A model generated the notes under the pieces. That model saw nothing but the letters and a program-made list of their open reading frames with translations. It made no database searches and had not been told where the DNA came from. From positions 1 through 24,798 of IMG/VR virus record IMGVR_UViG_3300034111_000056: a DNA stretch of 24,798 bases; one strand, 5' to 3'. The DNA comes from a virus. The position numbers and the translations under genes are program-made. Below are positions 23,489-24,798 of the stretch, in pieces; position 1 is the stretch's first letter; the number at the start of each line of letters is the position of its first letter.

Positions 23489-24798
23489 TACCTTTGTCCC
23501 CGAAGTCTTTGTGAATCAATATACTTAATCTCAGACATTACCGCCTTGGCAATATCATCTGCACCTGCATTTGTATTATTTACGTTAATTCCTACATTGT
23601 AATTATACACCTTGCTAGAGTTATTTGCTGAAGAACCTGCTGCCCCTACGCCAACCTTGACATTATTACTCATAGAAGAATATGTAGGTGTATCAAAAGA
23701 TGTATACTTTCCATTATTTAATGATTCAAGAAATGCTCCGTATTGATCTGCAATACTTCTTTTTATAACAAATTCTCCAGGAGTTAGCATTGCTGGAACA
23801 GTGTCGGTGCCTTTAGGTTTAAACATTCCTCCGCCATCCATATATGGAACTAAACCTCCCATTGGCATATACTTAGGAATCATTCCACCATTTGACAGCA
23901 ACAGTTGATTTCCAAAACGACCTCCTCCACCACCACCAGATGTTCGTGGAAGTACTGGTCCAACAAACCCTTTGTCTCCTGGTTTTAAAGTAGACTGTGG
24001 CATTTGTATGGATGGAGTAAAGCCAGGAATAATTGGTAGTTTAGCAAGTCTTTCTGCTTCAGCCGCTGCGAGTGCTGCTGCTTTTGCATCCTCTGCTGCT
24101 TTTGCATCCTCTGCTGCCTTATCTCTGGCGGCTTTGGCTAGATCTGCTTTATCTGCTGCAGATGTTGACCCCGATGATGGATACTTTCCAACTTCTAAAG
24201 ATGCATTCTTAATTGCTGTTGTAACTGCATCCCATGCTGCAGATACTCCACCTACTGATGTTGCAATTTCATCAATATTAATTACCTGTGCATCATATGC
24301 TTCATTTAATGTAGTAGCAGCACCTTTTATAATTTCCCATTCTGATGCAGTCATTTTATTAATTTCTACATTTGCCAAAGCCTTTGTATTTGCATCTTCA
24401 TGTGCAGACACTAAACGATTTCTTGCTTCAATTTCTTTTTCAAGTTTATCAATATGTGTTTCTTGTATTGCTGCTATTTCTGCTGTAAGTTGTTTTCTAG
24501 TATATTCTTTTCCATTAATTTTTGTTCTAAGATCATCAAGTTGTTTTTGTCTAGCAACTTCCATTGCTGCTCTTTGTTCGTCAAGTGCTTCTCTAGCATT
24601 TCTAGAAGCAACCTCTGCCTGCTGAGCAGAATAATCTGCTGCAGCCTTGGCTGCTGCTGAAATATCACCTTGTGTAAGAGCATCTGCTAGGGTTAATTGA
24701 TTTTGTTGCTGTGCTGCAATGTCCTCGTTGATAGAGAGAACCTTTTCTAGAGCACCTACCTGCTCATCAATTAATTTAGCCTTTGCATCATACTTATC
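23488..24798 (-). CDS. tape measure protein, C-terminal part
   Basis: The frame is open to the end of the window, so only the last 436 residues are visible; the N-terminus lies beyond 24798. The visible part starts with long Ala/Gln/Glu/Lys coiled coil (about 1-240), including an 18-bp DNA repeat that gives two AEDAKA copies. A Pro-rich stretch and a Gly-rich hinge follow. The C-terminal signature GTDTVPAMLTPGEFVIKR is at about 328-346, a motif seen at the end of many siphophage tape measures. It sets tail length and is ejected ahead of DNA. The next gene starts at its stop codon. No transmembrane segment is in the visible part. Confidence 0.9.
   Translation of the reverse strand, partial: DKYDAKAKLIDEQVGALEKVLSINEDIAAQQQNQLTLADALTQGDISAAAKAAADYSAQQAEVASRNAREALDEQRAAMEVARQKQLDDLRTKINGKEYTRKQLTAEIAAIQETHIDKLEKEIEARNRLVSAHEDANTKALANVEINKMTASEWEIIKGAATTLNEAYDAQVINIDEIATSVGGVSAAWDAVTTAIKNASLEVGKYPSSGSTSAADKADLAKAARDKAAEDAKAAEDAKAAALAAAEAERLAKLPIIPGFTPSIQMPQSTLKPGDKGFVGPVLPRTSGGGGGGRFGNQLLLSNGGMIPKYMPMGGLVPYMDGGGMFKPKGTDTVPAMLTPGEFVIKRSIADQYGAFLESLNNGKYTSFDTPTYSSMSNNVKVGVGAAGSSANNSSKVYNYNVGINVNNTNAGADDIAKAVMSEIKYIDSQRLRGQR
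24078..24113. repeat. two perfect 18-bp tandem copies in the tape measure gene
   Basis: The unit CTGCTTTTGCATCCTCTG occurs twice in direct tandem, followed by a short partial copy. It keeps the reading frame and encodes two AEDAKA units in the coiled coil. Slipped-strand duplication is the simple explanation. Confidence 0.8.

Noticed and set aside
23972-24625. 217-aa plus-strand Ala/Ser-rich frame
   Set aside because: Antisense of the tape measure coiled coil; no RBS or recognisable domain.
1-24798. tRNA genes or rRNA pieces
   Set aside because: Gaps between genes are all under 45 bp and no cloverleaf-like sequence was noticed in them.

Overview
The window is a contiguous piece of a tailed, siphovirus-like phage genome. 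Every supported gene lies on the minus strand, so the transcript reads from high to low coordinates. Genes are packed with 1-60 bp overlaps or gaps under 45 bp. No stretch over 300 bp is gene-free, and I see no tRNA, rRNA, IS element, integrase or CRISPR array. By eye the base composition is about 40% GC. The host is inferred, not shown: the secreted protein at 35-1741 has an AxA-type signal peptide, Ala/Thr/Val-rich Ig-like segments and an Ala-rich coiled coil ending in IQKKVKA. I associate this architecture with surface proteins of small, low-GC freshwater Actinobacteria (acI / Nanopelagicales). A phage of such a bacterium is the best guess.

Layout in transcription order. (1) 24798-15731 is the tail module: the C-terminal part of the tape measure protein, a Dit-position protein, a 1507-aa tail-tip/hub protein with an internal jelly-roll, then four smaller tail-fibre-type proteins. 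(2) 15714-14500 is a transition zone with a zinc ribbon, a MerR-like HTH protein, two small proteins and a near-consensus promoter. (3) 14507-8090 is the replisome: DnaB-type helicase, CHC2/TOPRIM primase, a likely ssDNA-binding protein, a DnaE-type DNA polymerase III alpha subunit and a MazG-type pyrophosphohydrolase. (4) 8090-4605 is recombination: RecA, a CCCH zinc protein, a mini PD-(D/E)XK (Hjc-like) candidate, a helical protein, a Cas4-like Fe-S nuclease, a two-zinc protein and a RuvC-like resolvase. (5) 4600-1785 has a 51-aa HTH protein, a 44-aa membrane protein, a DUF3310 protein, and the small and large terminase subunits. (6) 1741-35 is the secreted surface-like protein.

Head genes (portal, protease, capsid) and lysis genes are not in the window. 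With uniform orientation, they most likely follow the secreted protein beyond position 1 and lead back round to the tail genes. On this reading the phage brings most of its own fork and recombination machinery, makes branched or concatemeric DNA, resolves and packages it, and adds a host-like exported protein late.

Three TTGACA-N17/18-TAnACT promoter candidates sit at plausible module entry points: before the replication block, directly before the SSB gene, and before the terminase block. The most unusual items are the host-type surface protein carried next to the terminase, the DnaE whose PHP domain keeps all nine metal ligands, and two apparently unrelated junction-nuclease candidates in one short block. 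All family calls come from motif reading, without database searches.
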